A stretch of DNA of 64,000 nt from Zygnema cylindricum (taxonomy: Eukaryota > Streptophyta > Zygnematophyceae > Zygnematales > Zygnemataceae), in contig JBBHKE010002713.1 in the NCBI GenBank assembly GCA_037447655.1, positions 62,001 through 126,000 of the forward strand. Direction: 5' to 3'. A program made the translations under genes and the position numbers. Numbering within the stretch: the stretch's first letter is position 1; each line of letters opens with the position of its first letter. The notes under the pieces are model-generated. The model saw only the letters and a list, made by a program, of their open reading frames with translations. It ran no database searches and was not told the DNA's origin. This document shows positions 36,837 to 49,547 of the stretch, one piece after another.

Positions 36837-39695
36837 AGCACTACGGCTACTTGGTAGTAAAATTAGTTTTGATTTTTCTGCTGCAACTAACTCTTATTTT
36901 AGGTGATTGTAAATACTTTATCATTTGTTCTTAATTATTTGTGCAGGAAATTTTTCATTTCCTCTCATATTTTATCAATCAACAATCGATTTTGAATTTT
37001 CACTTTTTCTCTTCTTTTCTGTTTGCGTTACTTACATGGAAATAGGTGAAAGGTATTGCTTCCTGATTTGACTTCTTTTTTGAGTTTACCAAATCTTTGA
37101 GAAAATTGGTTGCCCCTTCTATGTTTGAATTTCTGAAATACTGTTTCTGGCGCCCATTTACTGGCGCCGTTCATGGTTAATGCGTTTTTTCTTTCTTTTG
37201 ATTTTCGCGTAGGTCCTGGCAAATTTGTTGTAGTTGATAAACAAAAAAATTGTTGTCCTTATTGGAAATGCTTACAACTATTGGACCATGGAAACGTCCC
37301 TCAGAAAATTCTATCTGTTTGCCTACTTTATTTCCCAAAAGACCTGCTGCCCCCTGCCCCCTGCTGCCTTGTGCTGATAACCTGCTTTGCCTTTTGGCTG
37401 CTTTCTTTTTATAGAATTATTATCTCAACTGCTTAGTTTTTTTTCCGTTTTTTTTTTTTGTGGTGTGTATCACTAAAAATGGAATTGTATTCCTGAAGGA
37501 CTTGGAATGTTTTCAGTGTCATGGAAATTTGCAACGAATGTGATGTGAACCCACAAGCTAAAAGCTCCATGTAGCATGGGTGATATGTTTGGTAAATGTT
37601 TATTTGGCACTCAAATGCCATTTAAAAGGAATGTGAATGGTTAACACGACACAACAAGTCAATCTAAACCATGAAGAACTGCAGAAGAATACAACTTTTT
37701 AAATGTTTCTTCATTTTCGGAAACGGTTACAGTCATTCACTAGTGATATCTCTGTATGTACAACGGATTCTTCAAATGGGAATTTTCAACGTTATGTACT
37801 CCATGCAGTTAATCGCCCATGTAAATTCCCTACATTTAACCAATTCTTGATGAGTACGATTAAACATGCCTAAATTTGACAAATTTATATTTAAGGGAAG
37901 TAATTCATTATTTGCATATGATTTTTGTTTTTCTCTGAAATATAAGATTACATTTTCGCGAGTACCGAACGAACACACGAAATTGAATATTATCCTGTTG
38001 AATCTAACTAAATCAGAATATATTTAATTGATTTCCAATGAATTCACCTGATTGTTACAAAATAGGATTAAAGTTCTCGCAGTCAAACAAATGTTGTTGG
38101 ATTCGACTTAATGAGGAGTCATTTGACTTAATGAGTTTGAATGACTGTGATTGACCATTTGAAGATTTCAGTGGATTTAAATGTATTCTTGTAAAACTTC
38201 TTAAATTTGACAAAGTACAGTTGATGTTCGTCAACAATCAAAAAACCATGGGGATTTATCGGTAAAAGTTTCTATCTGGGGAAATTTTGGCAGCATTTTT
38301 TTATCGTGTCTGCTTTAGACCCCTGCTTTTGTCTAAAACAGACATTAATACTGTTGAATTTCCTTCGTCTGCACCATCTATGGCAGGAATCGGCAAAACC
38401 ATTTGCCATCTTCCTTCCTAATCCTGAAGTAAATTGTTAAGTGTTCTGTAACAGCAAGATTTTCTCGCGCATCATAGGCCAACATTTCAGCAGTAAGTAA
38501 CCAATTAAATCTTCAATTTTGTGACTGAAAGTTTGGCGCATTTTTAAGTACTTGGTTTTTTCCTGACGTATCCTTGTTGTTTAAGGCGTAAGGACTGTAA
38601 AATATGTCGCATGTATAATCATTATTCCTAGTTTGTCTCAATGATGTTCAAAGATTTAGACTTTTGGCGCATGGGACAAATCCATACATCAAATAATCAG
38701 TAAAATGAGAATTCCACTTGATAGTGTTCAACAAATCAGCGACATCAATTAAATAAATAGGAAAAACAAATGGCAAGGTTATGGCTCGGATCAAACATTC
38801 TTCGCTATGACATTTTGTGACATACATTGTCAATTTCGAATGATTTGTTTTTATCATAAAAAATAATGATACAGTTATCCTATGCGCGGTATCACTAAAT
38901 ATAGTCATTCTCTGTTTGCATATTCTGCCATAACAAATAACTTATAATATAAAGCATGTTTCAAGTCGATGATAAGGATTTTGATGTTACGAGTTTACAT
39001 GGGTTCCATTCTTGAACCGCCGGAAAATCCAAACCCACAGATCCGATCCTGTGTACTTTCTTTTTCCCTAGATTTAGTGCGGTAGACGAGCCTTAGAACA
39101 GAATTGGTTTTTTTTTCATGGCGAATATTTAGCACGGGACTGGATAAAAAAGTAAAGGAAATTCAACAAAAGTAGGATGAACAATCGACAAAACGAGAGG
39201 TCTATAGCAAACAGGAAAAAAATTATTTCATTTCCCTGATTGAGTCACAATTTCCCCCAATATTCTACCAAATCCCCATGGTTTTCTGCAAGTTATATAA
39301 CATTATTGACAAGCAACTCTGAGAGAAATTGAAAAACAGGAGGGGTTGGGAAACAATCTCAATATCAATAAACACGATGGAATATAAAGAATAAGAAGAA
39401 GAAGAATATTAGATGCAGTATCAGAAATGTCATTTTTCTCCTCTACTGATTGTATTTCTCCACCCTGACTGTGTCTTTTACGATAATACACTGCCCATCG
39501 CTATAGATGTGAAAACATTTTTTATTTTTCGGGCGGTCGACGTGCTTATTAAGTTATTATCATCACGTGATAAGCATAGTTTTCCAATTTTCAATTGTGA
39601 CCAAATGAGAAAGTGCATGGCCGTCAAAAGAATTAACGACCTCAACTATGCGAGCGTTAACGTGAAAATGGTCAGCCATGAATTTTAAAAAAATT
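36837..39695. other. Gene-free AT-rich stretch
   Basis: About 2.9 kb without a supportable gene, tRNA or recognisable repeat family. Short ORFs are below 90 codons and have no coding character. Confidence 0.5.
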
Positions 39696-39767
39696 CTCTC
39701 CGGCCGGGAATTGAACCCGGGTCTCCCGCGTGACAGGCGGGGATACTTACCACTATACTACCGAAGA
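39696..39767 (-). tRNA. tRNA-Asp (anticodon GTC)
   Basis: 72-nt cloverleaf on the minus strand. The acceptor stem TCTTCGG pairs with CCGGAGA, discriminator G. Box A TAGTATAGTGG and box B GGTTCAATTCC are present, and the anticodon loop CTGTCAC sits on a CCCGC/GCGGG stem. No intron and no encoded CCA, as usual for nuclear tRNA genes. This is the only complete tRNA gene I found in the window. Confidence 0.95.
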
Positions 39768-39854
39768 TATATCATTGAAGTGGAAAATAATTATTTTAAA
39801 AATGAAACTTTAGGGAAAACATTAATAAAACGTCCAGCCACGAAGTTTATTTAA

Positions 39855-39900
39855 CCGGGAATTGAATCCAGTTCTCTCGCGTGACAGGTGGGGATACTTC
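39855..39900 (-). pseudogene. Decayed 3' part of a tRNA-Asp
   Basis: About 88 bases from the intact tRNA-Asp gene, a 46-bp segment repeats its T arm, variable region and anticodon arm (still reading GTC) with several substitutions, while the D arm and 5' acceptor strand are missing. It is best read as a partial tandem duplication. Confidence 0.75.
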
Positions 39901-40120
39901 GGAAGGTAAGACCATCACACCGACCATCTCTATTAGAAATTTAGAATTCAAGAATTATTACCCTCCACGTTTTATTAGAACTAACTTTACTAAATTATTT
40001 TTCGCAACGTGGCTCACTCTGGGCCACTTAACTAAATACTGTTAGTAACACTATTTTACAATTTTGGGTATAGAAAAAAGAGTACCTGAAATTAGAGCTA
40101 TTAATTCTAACAGCAATGTG

Positions 40121-40265
40121 CAGTGTACCTTTCCATTGCGTGCCTCGGAAAGAAAAAGTCAATGGCTAATCACGAAGTGTATGGTATATCTATTACATAC
40201 ATAGATTTTCTTTCTGATCAGCCATTGGATCTTTTTTCCGAGGCATGCAATGGAAAGGTACACTG
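40121..40265. mobile_element. Short foldback MITE
   Basis: 145 bp with about 50-bp arms: CAGTGTACCTTTCCATTGCG...GGCTAATCA against TGATCAGCCATTGG...GGAAAGGTACACTG. Target duplication not clear. Confidence 0.8.
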
Positions 40266-40881
40266 CAATTTACACAGAAAATCATGATAGGCTTTCGGGC
40301 TTCTGGGCCACACATTTTTGATGTGTACATAACCTAAAATCGAACCCAACCAAATAAGAGAAACGTATATTTCTCAGAGCTTTCCTGGAATCTTTTCACG
40401 CGTCGTCTAAAAAACAGCACGAGGAGAAGCTATGACAAAATTAAAAAAGCATCGAAACTTTTTGCTTTACAATTATCCTTTCATTATCACATTTGGCATA
40501 GAAGCCATGTTGATAACTCTCACTCGTCTCTTCCATAAACTTAAACCTATAACCACCAATTCCCAACTCCCGTTTTCCGCTTCTTTCTTTCATAGAGATA
40601 AGGATTATCTTTTTTCAGAAAAAACTCACATAAAGCTGAGAATTCACTTTACAACACAAAACCTTCAAGAAAAATATTAAATTGATAATGGAAAATATTC
40701 TCAAACTGTTTCAGCAACTTTCCGACAGCATTACTAATCTATATGCCACTATTCCCCTAGACCTTAACATTTACTTTGTTAATAATAAAACCAAAACGTA
40801 AAAAAAAGTGTGTTATGATCACACTCCTCAAATCCACTCCTAATTTCCCACAAAAAGACAACTCCTAAACTGATTTCCCTG

Positions 40882-41501
40882 TCAATTTTGGCCTTCTGTG
40901 TTGCTATTTCCTGCATTCCACCCTCCCGCATTTCCGTAAGTCTTTTTTACCCCTTCTACCGTACTTCTTAAATTTCCTTCCATTTTTTTCGCATCTCCTC
41001 CGAACCCAATTCCTGTGTGACTAAACTCTAACTTATCTGGATCTCTTCTTGCCTCATTCGAGGCTCCTCCTCCGTACCTTTGTCCTCCTCCGAAAGCATT
41101 TTCGTCCACATTTCTGCTTTCGAGGTCCTTGAAGTTTCTTTTACTATTGGTCACTCCATCGATATCTTCACCGAGATTAAGATCCTCGTCTTCGTCGAGA
41201 CGAGAATTTGTTCCGCGATTTTCTTGTGTGTGAGAAAGAGAAGCCTTCTGTGACTTTGTCGAGGCAACCATTTGCTTGACCTGGTTCTCCAATTGCTGTT
41301 TCGCCCAAAACCCACATCAGAAACACATACAAATAGTAACACATGATGCATACATACACACATGTACATACATACATTATACATGTTATATACATTATAC
41401 ATGTTATGTACATTATACATGTTTTTTGTAATATGTATCGTGTGCGTGTGCGTGTGCGTGTGCGTGAGCGTGTGCGTGTGCGTGTGCGTGTGCGTGTGCG
41501 T

Positions 41502-41560
<59 letters not shown>

Positions 41561-44500
41561 CACAAAACGACATAAATTTGGAGCAGAAATGTGAGGTTAA
41601 GGGAGAGTGAAGTGATAGGTGTACAAGAGAGAGGCGGAGAGGATGTAGGAGAATAAGAGACTGGTCAAAAAGACAGAAACAGAGAGGGAGACAATGTGGA
41701 AAGACTGGCTACAGAAAGAGAAACAGAATAGAGTGGAGAGACAGGAGAGTGGCCAACCTGTTTTTCAACTTCCAGAGAATTTACTTTTTTCTTCAACTGT
41801 TCCGCCTCTGTAGACTGTTCATATACCCTCCCATCCACACCCAAACAGTTTGAAAATGAGCAAAAACATGTCACTGATTGAGAAAAGAGGGAAAAAAAAA
41901 TAAAAAAGTGAAAGACAGACTTCTCTGCTTTGAATTGAAACTAGACAAAAATCCTGAAGCCTGTCGAAATGCGATAGAAAACCTGTACAACAAGTACAAT
42001 AATGTGAGATTTTTGATGAACAAACTCGTGATAGAAATAGTCTTTGACTCAACTACTCAATCACATAGCTCTGGAAAATATCACTTTCACTTTAATTTGT
42101 GCCCTAAAATCACCGAGCCACCATCCAAAAAAAACCCTAAAAAAACCGACAGACCTAAATGCCTCCATAAAAAATCCTAAAAGCAGCCTCAAAGTCGATA
42201 AGTTAACCTAAAGATAAAGCAAATCATGGAGTCTAGGTATCAAGCCAAACTTTACCACACTCAATAAAGAATTGTTTTTTCTATTTATTTAACTAATGCC
42301 CATTGCAACAGAGGCATTACATAAGATGAAATTCGGGATTCCAAATCCTTCGTCTGTTCACGACTTTGACTAAGCTGGTCGAGAGCCTTCTTCAAATTTT
42401 CAGCTTTTGACCTGCATTGAAAAAATTCAAGGGGGAGAGAGAGAGGGAGAGGGAGAGGGAGAGGGAGTGGGAGAGGTGGAGGGGGAGGGAGAGGGAGAGA
42501 GAGGGAGCGAAATTTAGAATCGGAAATGTCAAAAAAATAAAGATCCCAAAAAAAAATTAATCGTCAATAAATAATACATTGTATTAAGATACAAACGAGT
42601 AAATTAATTCATTAAGATCCTCCTGATTCAAGCAATAAGAACTAATGAATTTCAAATTCTGCCAAGAAAAAAATAAAAGAAAATCACAAAACAGAAAATG
42701 TTTGGCCATAAGTGAGAAAAACAAATAGAAACTAAGAGATCAATGTAGAAGTAAATCTTAATTTGCTTCTGCAGTTGCCAGACTCACTTTTGTAAACAAA
42801 AGTTTTTTTTTTTTTAAGTAGCACAAAGAGAAATGTAGTACTAATGCTTGCTGTTATATCACTAAAGTAAAAACAGTCATGCTTTTGCTTACAATTCAAA
42901 CCACTTTGTGGTTCTAATGATTACTATTAAAATCGTTTCACTTAAAAAGGAATTGCGGTGTAATGCTTATTAGAATCACTTTAAAAAAAGGAGAAAGCAT
43001 GGTTTAATGCGTACTATAAAAATAATTTTAGTGAAAAAAAGGAATTATAGTTTAATGCTTACTGTAAGTCCGAATCAAGGCGACTCTGGGCTTGTTGCGC
43101 TTGCTGAAGTTTCTGTTTCCCTTTCCCCAACCAAAGGGAGAGCCTTCTGAGACCGGAATCAACAGGAGGAGGTGAATTTCTTTAAAACCTACAAACTCGT
43201 AAAGAACGTGTTTTATTTCTTATGTCACAGGCTTCCCGAGTTTTAAAAGATCAAGCCCATCATAAAACTGTCGAGCGAAAGATACCAAAGGTTGCTTGTT
43301 ACTCTGTTGTCGAAGAAAAAAATTTTGTGCACAAAGCTGGGCCAGATTTTACAAGCAAAACTGTGATGTTTTTTTTTTCAAAACGTGCAATCATTGACTA
43401 CAACTGAAACGAGAAATTGGGCCCAAACTGGTCTACTTGTTACTGCCGAGATTGATTATACTAAAAAAAAGGAAAGAAAGAGAAGAAAAAAAAGGGGTAG
43501 GACATACAGATTCCGCGCTGGCTTTGTCATTTTGCAGCGTTTGCTTTGATTGAGTTTCCTCGGATAACTGTTTTTTGGTCTGGAAGTACAGAAAATAAAT
43601 GATGAGATTGAGCTTCCTTGGATACTGCTTTTTATCTGGAAGTACATAAAATAGTTCATCTAGATTTATTAAGAAAAAGAAAAATCGGTAAAAATCTGAG
43701 CCTCAAAATACAAAGTACTTCAATGTTTATCATTACTGGAGTAAGTGAGTCCAATTTAATCTATCATTACTGGACTAAGTGAGTCTGGTTTGCTGATTTG
43801 ATACATACCTACACAAACACATAGCTTTCATAATTATTAGCAATAGCAGAGAGTTCACAAGTTAAAGAGACAGAATGGGAAAATGTAGGACATAAATCGG
43901 TTTTCACAATTAGATTGAAGTACAGTACACTTCACATACACAAAAAAAAAAAATATCCCAGACACAACGTTGGTCAAATATGACCCATCAGCAATGTTAG
44001 GTAAACCAATATTCCACACTGTAAATGCATTTACAGTTGATTTTAACGTTTTATTCATCAGTTTAAACACGAAAACCTTACTGAAAATTGTGTAGTCATA
44101 CATTAGCTAAGTGAGAATGTAACAGTACTTTTTATACAATATCAGCAACATGCATGCACATATTTTATTTTTCTGTTGAAGGACTAGTTAACTACATTAG
44201 ACATTTTTTTAGCACTCAAAGTACTTTTGAAGTTCTCATCACAGAGTTTCTGTTTTTTTTTATCTTGACATGATGATGGAAAGGTGAGACCGTTACCTTT
44301 AGATTGCACCCTTGAAAAAAAAAGTCCAACAGTACTCGAAAAGTTAAAGACGTTTTACGGTCAAAAAGTGCCAAACACTAATAGTAATGGGCATTGGAGT
44401 TAACGGATGCTAAAGTTTAAAAGGTTGAACCGGCCTTTCAACATTAAATATTTAAATGGGTTCTACATTAAACGTGTAAACAACATTAAACGTTTAAAAA

Positions 44501-47346
44501 TATATACGCTTAGTCCCAGTCGATATGTCCATGACCTTGAGCTGCTGTTAAAAAGATTTTCCTGATACGACCTACAAAAACTACTTTGTACATTCCTTGC
44601 TGGCCTATTAGCTTGTATAAATATATACCACCTCCACCTCCGTTCCATGCTAGAAATGCAAAGACCGACAATTCAAGAAAACCTTGGTCCGTATACTAAA
44701 AGTAACACTGGGAATACAATAGTAAAACCACAGGCAATAGGGCTGTAGGTGGGCTTCCATTTCTAATTTTTTAAGACGGTTTAAAAATGACACCCTATAC
44801 ACAAAACAAAAACCGCCTACCCGTACTACCTTTAATCTCCTCTCTCTTTCCTCTATTTTTTTCTGTATGGCTCTTCTTCTGTTTTCCTCCCAAAGGAACA
44901 GTTGTGTGTTTGATGCTTAACGGGTCGAATACCTTAACAGATAAAACATCCAGTTAAAAAAAAAACAATACATAAAACTGGAGGCTGACATGGTAGCTAC
45001 AATGTGCTATTGGTATTATCAAAAGAGTATTTTTCCTTACCAGATCGTGAGCTTCTAGAACTTCTGCGCTCTTTATTTTCTCAGATTCGTATTTGTTTTT
45101 CCACTCACTCACGGTCTTCATTGATTCGTCATACATTTTCTCAAACTGCAGGCTGTTGACAAAACCCAAGTCACTAATAAGTACAAGATGGCACAGCAAG
45201 AAAGATAAAAAAATTACACTGTCAAATTACAAATTACACTGTCAGTCAGTACTAATGCCCTGACTTTTTTGAGGATATCAATGCTCCAAACCAATATGTA
45301 ACGAGAAAAAAGCACAGCAATTAAGGACATTTCCATACACCACTTTTTACAGATTTGAGATTAGCGGACTTAGAACCAAATCTGCATTGGAAAAAATAGC
45401 ACGGGGACATTTTATTGAAAAATAATGCACCATAGGGATACTTGTTAAGGCCCACAAAACATAAGTGATAAGGAATTTAATGTATGGGATGTCAGAGTAC
45501 ATGGATTTGGCCAAGTTAAAAACATCAGCCACAAACAGAAAATTTCGTACTTCCTGAAAAAGCCCTTGCTAACTAAAACCAAACTGAGACAAGGTCCGAG
45601 GAAACGGCATGTCACTTTCTGGAAGCTTTGACAATAATGAATATTGCAAAATGATTAAACAACTGTGATACCGTAACAACACAATATTTGAACTGCAGTT
45701 GGCAGTTCAAAATTATTTTTTCCTGTCCGGTTTTCTGAACAAAATGGCACTTAATTTTTGACAAAATGAACAAAGCCAAAAACATTTTGCTGTCATTTGA
45801 ACTGTATTTAGCTATGTAAACAGGGACAGTTGAAGTACAGTTGTAGTACAGAAAAATATTACAAATAATGTACACATAGTACGAGTAAAAGAGAAATTAA
45901 AATAAGCAATGTGTACACTTAAAATACAAAGAAGAGAAAAAAAAAAAAAATGTGCAGTGCATACAACGTACAGTGCCTTCCTGCACTTTTTTGTACATGA
46001 GCGTCTAATGAAATGTGACTGAAATCGTTTGTTATTTTTCCTTGAGCCTTATTTGCTTACAGCTGACGCTAGAGAGTTTGGGACCTTTAAACCATTTGTT
46101 TTGGATGTTTTCAAAATCTGAACTTTTTTCAAAAATATTTTTTTACTTTTCAAGAAATATTTATGTAAATATACTTCAAATATTGTGTGGCTACGGGTAT
46201 ATTCATTATCCTTCATCTTAACCACCCACATATTTTTACTGCCCAAAGTTTTACAACTGTCTAAACATCATCATAATCCATGTCGTTTTCAATAATATTA
46301 CTGTAGATCAGCTCTCGTGCCTTCATACATTAAATAATGATGTTTACAGTGATTGTCAATTCATATAAGTCATGTGAAAGTGTAGCAAATAATGAATAAA
46401 AACATTCCATATGATTTTTTGGGGGTTGATCTATACTTGCTCTCGCAGAGAGCATGAATAGTATACAAACTGCACTAATATTTTATTGCATCGTACGTTA
46501 TTGAAAAAATAATTTTTGCTTTGTACGTATTCTAACTTGTACGAAGTCGGAATACAAATCTGTTACAATCACTGACTGTCTCTGAAGGGTTGAATAAGGT
46601 CGCTGCGGAAACCGTTACTTAACCGAAACTGCAATCACATGAAACACCGTAAACTTTGTGACACAATGTAGTGCTAAGCACTGAGCTTTTTATACAACGG
46701 TCGATATGTACGTCATACAAAACGTACAAAAAGCAAATGTTCGCACAACCTACGAACTGTACGATAGTTTTTTTGTTCTATGCATGGATCATCTTGCAAC
46801 ATTCAGAAAAAAAAAGTAGATCAAGCTGCAATGCATATGATGACAGTAATTAAAGAGATACAGGGTTAGAAATGAGACGGCGAGAGAAAAATAGACGCGA
46901 TAGAAAGAGGGGGGGGGAGAGAGAGGTGGAGAAAGAGGGAGAGGGAGATGGAGAAGAGAGAGGGAGAGGGAGAGGGAGAAGAGAGAGGGAGAGAGTGGGG
47001 GGGAGAGAGAGAAGGGGAGGGAGAGAGGGAGGGAGAGAGGGAGAGCGAGAGGGAGAGGGACAGGGAGAGGAAGAGGGAGACGGAGAAAGAGGGATAAGGG
47101 AGGGGGGGGAGAGAGAGAGGGAGGGAGGGAGAGGGACAGAGAAAGGAGGAGAGAGACGGAGAGAGAGAGGGAGGGGGACAGAGAAAGAGAGGCATAGAGA
47201 GAGAGAGGGAGAGAGAGCACATACGCTGCACGTTGATAGTGTGTCAACTCTTTCTGCATGGCGACATGATGTTGGTAGAAGATGACAGCGGCTGTAAGAA
47301 GGAGAGCGAGGTAGCACACTCGACCGGCGGCTCCACTACGCGCCAT
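40882..47346 (-). CDS. Signal-anchored coiled-coil protein with acidic C-terminal tail, 7 exons
   Basis: Exons in coding order: 47346-47225, 45152-45041, 43579-43508, 43146-43063, 42411-42321, 41814-41758, 41295-40882. About 316 residues. A nine-residue N-terminal tail precedes one membrane segment (about residues 10-24, core YLALLLTAAVIFY), then roughly 170 residues of Lys/Glu/Gln-rich heptad sequence (for example KNKYESEKIKSAEVLEAHDL, LKKALDQLSQSREQ, LKKKVNSLEVEKQQLENQVK), then a hydrophilic tail with an acidic patch (LDEDEDLNLGEDID) and Gly/Asn-rich end. The layout recalls Golgi membrane proteins of the GOLM1 type, but I see no specific motif and do not assign that name. Exon 43146-43063 does not join in phase: it needs one base fewer, or an unseen exon. 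A non-coding leader exon ending at 47521 probably splices to 47357. Confidence 0.7.
41343..41560 (+). repeat. Compound microsatellite in the coiled-coil gene's last intron
   Basis: TATACATGTTATATACAT units (41375-41420) then (GTGTGC)n and (GT)n (41438-41558), 50 bp upstream of the last exon's acceptor on the minus strand. Confidence 0.9.
42430..42512 (+). repeat. GGGAGA purine tract
   Basis: Purine tract directly beyond exon 42411-42321, so a polypyrimidine stretch just upstream of its acceptor on the coding strand. Confidence 0.85.
46905..47220 (+). repeat. GGGAGA purine tract in intron 1 of the coiled-coil gene
   Basis: About 310 bp of near-pure A/G immediately after the donor of exon 1 (minus strand C/T). 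Same composition as the tracts of the GH1 gene. Confidence 0.85.
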
Positions 47347-47356
47347 TGGTGCAGAT

Positions 47357-47421
47357 CCTGGCTGGGATGGAGGGACGGAGGAAGAGAGGGAGGAAAGGAC
47401 AAAGAGCAAAAGTGAAGAATG

Positions 47422-47466
<45 letters not shown>

Positions 47467-47590
47467 TAAAATAACATAGTATTTGATCCGGTTTCAAGTT
47501 TCAGATTATAATTTCATTACCTACTGGACCTTCTTGGGTACGGGTAGGGATACAAAAGCGATTTTGACCATTTGAGAGTTGTCGACGTCC
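47357..47590 (-). promoter_or_regulatory. Probable leader exon and intron of the coiled-coil gene
   Basis: On the minus strand a GT donor follows position 47521 and an acceptor (CCAGCCAG) precedes 47357, eleven bases before the ATG. The non-repetitive block 47521-47590 would be the leader exon; it contains a short upstream ORF (MVKIAFVSLPVPKKVQ then stop). One reading frame also runs open through it into the main ORF, so an N-terminal extension cannot be excluded. The intron includes a (GA)n run at 47424-47464. Confidence 0.35.
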
Positions 47591-47770
47591 AGAAGGAGGG
47601 AAAGGGAGAGGAGGAGAGGGGGGGGGAGGGAGGGAGTGAGGAGACAGTGAGGGAGGGGGAGCGAGGGAGAGGGAGCGAGGGAGAAGGAGGTGGCAGGGAG
47701 AGGGAGGGTGGAAGGGAGAGGGAAGGAGAGGGAGGGTGGAAGGGAGAGGGAGGGAGCGGGAGGGAGGAGC
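47590..47770 (+). repeat. GGGAGA purine tract upstream of the coiled-coil gene
   Basis: About 180 bp of near-pure A/G with a GGAGAGGGAGGGTGGAAGG unit repeated twice, immediately 5' of the probable leader exon. Confidence 0.85.
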
Positions 47771-48068
47771 ATAGACATTGTGTGAAGAAGCAGCAGTACC
47801 TTATTGCAGCAACCCGCCTCCGAATCTCAATCAGTAGTAAGGGGGATGAGCAGATCGACAAAAAACAAATGAAGACAAAAGAACTGAACAGAGGAGAGTA
47901 CGGATCCACTGAAAATTAGGAATGGACACTTAATAGAATAACTCGCTTCTGTTGAATGTAGAGAACATTTCGGCAGAAAACAGAGGCAAAAATGACCTAA
48001 TAACAAGGATGAAACATAGATTCAAAGGAAATAGAAGGAGAACTTGATCAGCAGAAGTTACAGCAGTA

Positions 48069-48279
48069 CAGTACACCTTCAATCGTTATTAGCGTACAGA
48101 AAATATTTAGTGTAAAGAAAATATTTAGCGTCATTCATTCTAATTTAGTGCCAGGAGACGTGGCAGATTATGGTCCACGTAATTAAATAGTGTAATTTAT
48201 TATATTTAAGGTATCAATATCAAAATTTTGGGGTGACGATATAGCGTACATAAGGCTAATAACGATTCACGGTGTACTG
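48069..48279 (-). mobile_element. TA-target MITE, family F5, copy 1
   Basis: 211 bp between CAGTACACCTTCAATCG and GATTCACGGTGTACTG; inverted relative of 59463-59666 and 63032-63238 (shared ACGTGGCAGATTATGG on this strand). Confidence 0.8.
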
Positions 48280-48350
48280 TAAAACTTTTTTCTTTTTACT
48301 ACAAGTACAGTAACGAGTTACAACTTACAATACTTTTTTCTTTTTTTTTT

Positions 48351-49265
48351 CCAAGTATTTTGGTAGACAACAGCTGGATTATTAGGTGACCGAAATGGCT
48401 CAAGAGAGAGCTGTTTGGATGTTTCCACGGTTCCAAGTGGTTCCAAAATTGCGAAAAATTTTAAGGACCAGCAAAAGGACAAGTGTAAACGGAAATGGGC
48501 AGGTGAAAATATTGATGTAAGGTTTGGAAAACGACAAAGAGCGTGCTGTACGGTGGATATATGAGACGATTTACAAGTATTCACCCTCTCGGACAAAATA
48601 ATTGAGTTCTTGAGTTCGATGGCAAAAGTACGAAAATCAATAAATACGTCTTGTTTACGGAAGGCTGCAAAACAAAAATAGAATTGATGAATCTTCACAA
48701 TTTGTTAAGTTGTTAACAATTAACAGTTAACACTCATGGTTACGTATCAACGTGTCAACAACAAGTATCCTAGATGAGTACCAATTGGCACCTAGAGTTG
48801 TCGTTTGTGCTCCTTTGTCGTCCGGGGTCACCGAATTGTAAATGATTCCAATATTGTGGTACGTATATTGTATTAAAGCAGTCCGTAGACATAAAAAGTC
48901 GTCGCGAAAACCGTTGTGTGAGACAATCTGCTTCGGCTCATTGTGTAGAACAGTCAACTTAACAATTACGATTGTTTAAGAGGGAAGCTGACCGGCCGAG
49001 CGATGCTTTGCGTTTTCGATAGTTTACTAGTTGCCCGCTGCTTCGGGCATACTTATAAAAAGAAGCCACGGTCCAACCTTCGGCTGTTAAGTTCTGAAAT
49101 ATCTACTATTTTTCCATGTCGACGCAATCGATGACTCGCCTTCTTTTTTTGGATTATCAGCTGTCGTAGTCGTTACGTATTTTCTGCGGATTTTATCATT
49201 CTATCACCAATTTTCGACTAGGTTGACCGAACATTCACCAAAGATAGACCAAAAGCGTCGAGTGA
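48351..49265 (+). repeat. Segmental duplication, copy 1
   Basis: From CCAAGTATTTTGGTAGACAA to AAAAGCGTCGAGTGA; matches 51293-52900, which is longer because of two MITE insertions and about 95 extra bases near 51950. Serves as the empty-site reference for those insertions. Confidence 0.88.
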
Positions 49266-49547
49266 TAGCCTATTCCCACCGGAAAAAAAATCACTTCCGC
49301 AACAGATGGACGTTCGAATAATGTACGACTTTCCGAGCACCGACTTTGTAGATTTCGGAAGTTCTCGGAAAACCGTACAAACAACTTCCTCAAAATATTG
49401 CCGGATATAGAAGTAGGGTAAATGTTGCGTCTTTCTGTGAAACAGGCCAACGGTAACCCAGGTAACCCGAAAAGCTGACGTAGGAAAAAAACATCCGAAC
49501 GGCTACTTCATCGGCCAATAATCTAGTAGAAGAGGCAACTGCTAAAA

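Noticed and set aside
41177-41573. His-Thr and Arg-Thr repeat ORFs
   Set aside because: Translations of the GT-rich microsatellite in an intron.
46789-47409. 206-codon minus-strand ORF rich in Ser, Leu and Pro
   Set aside because: Only its first part is coding (exon 1 of the coiled-coil gene); the rest is read-through of the intronic polypyrimidine tract.
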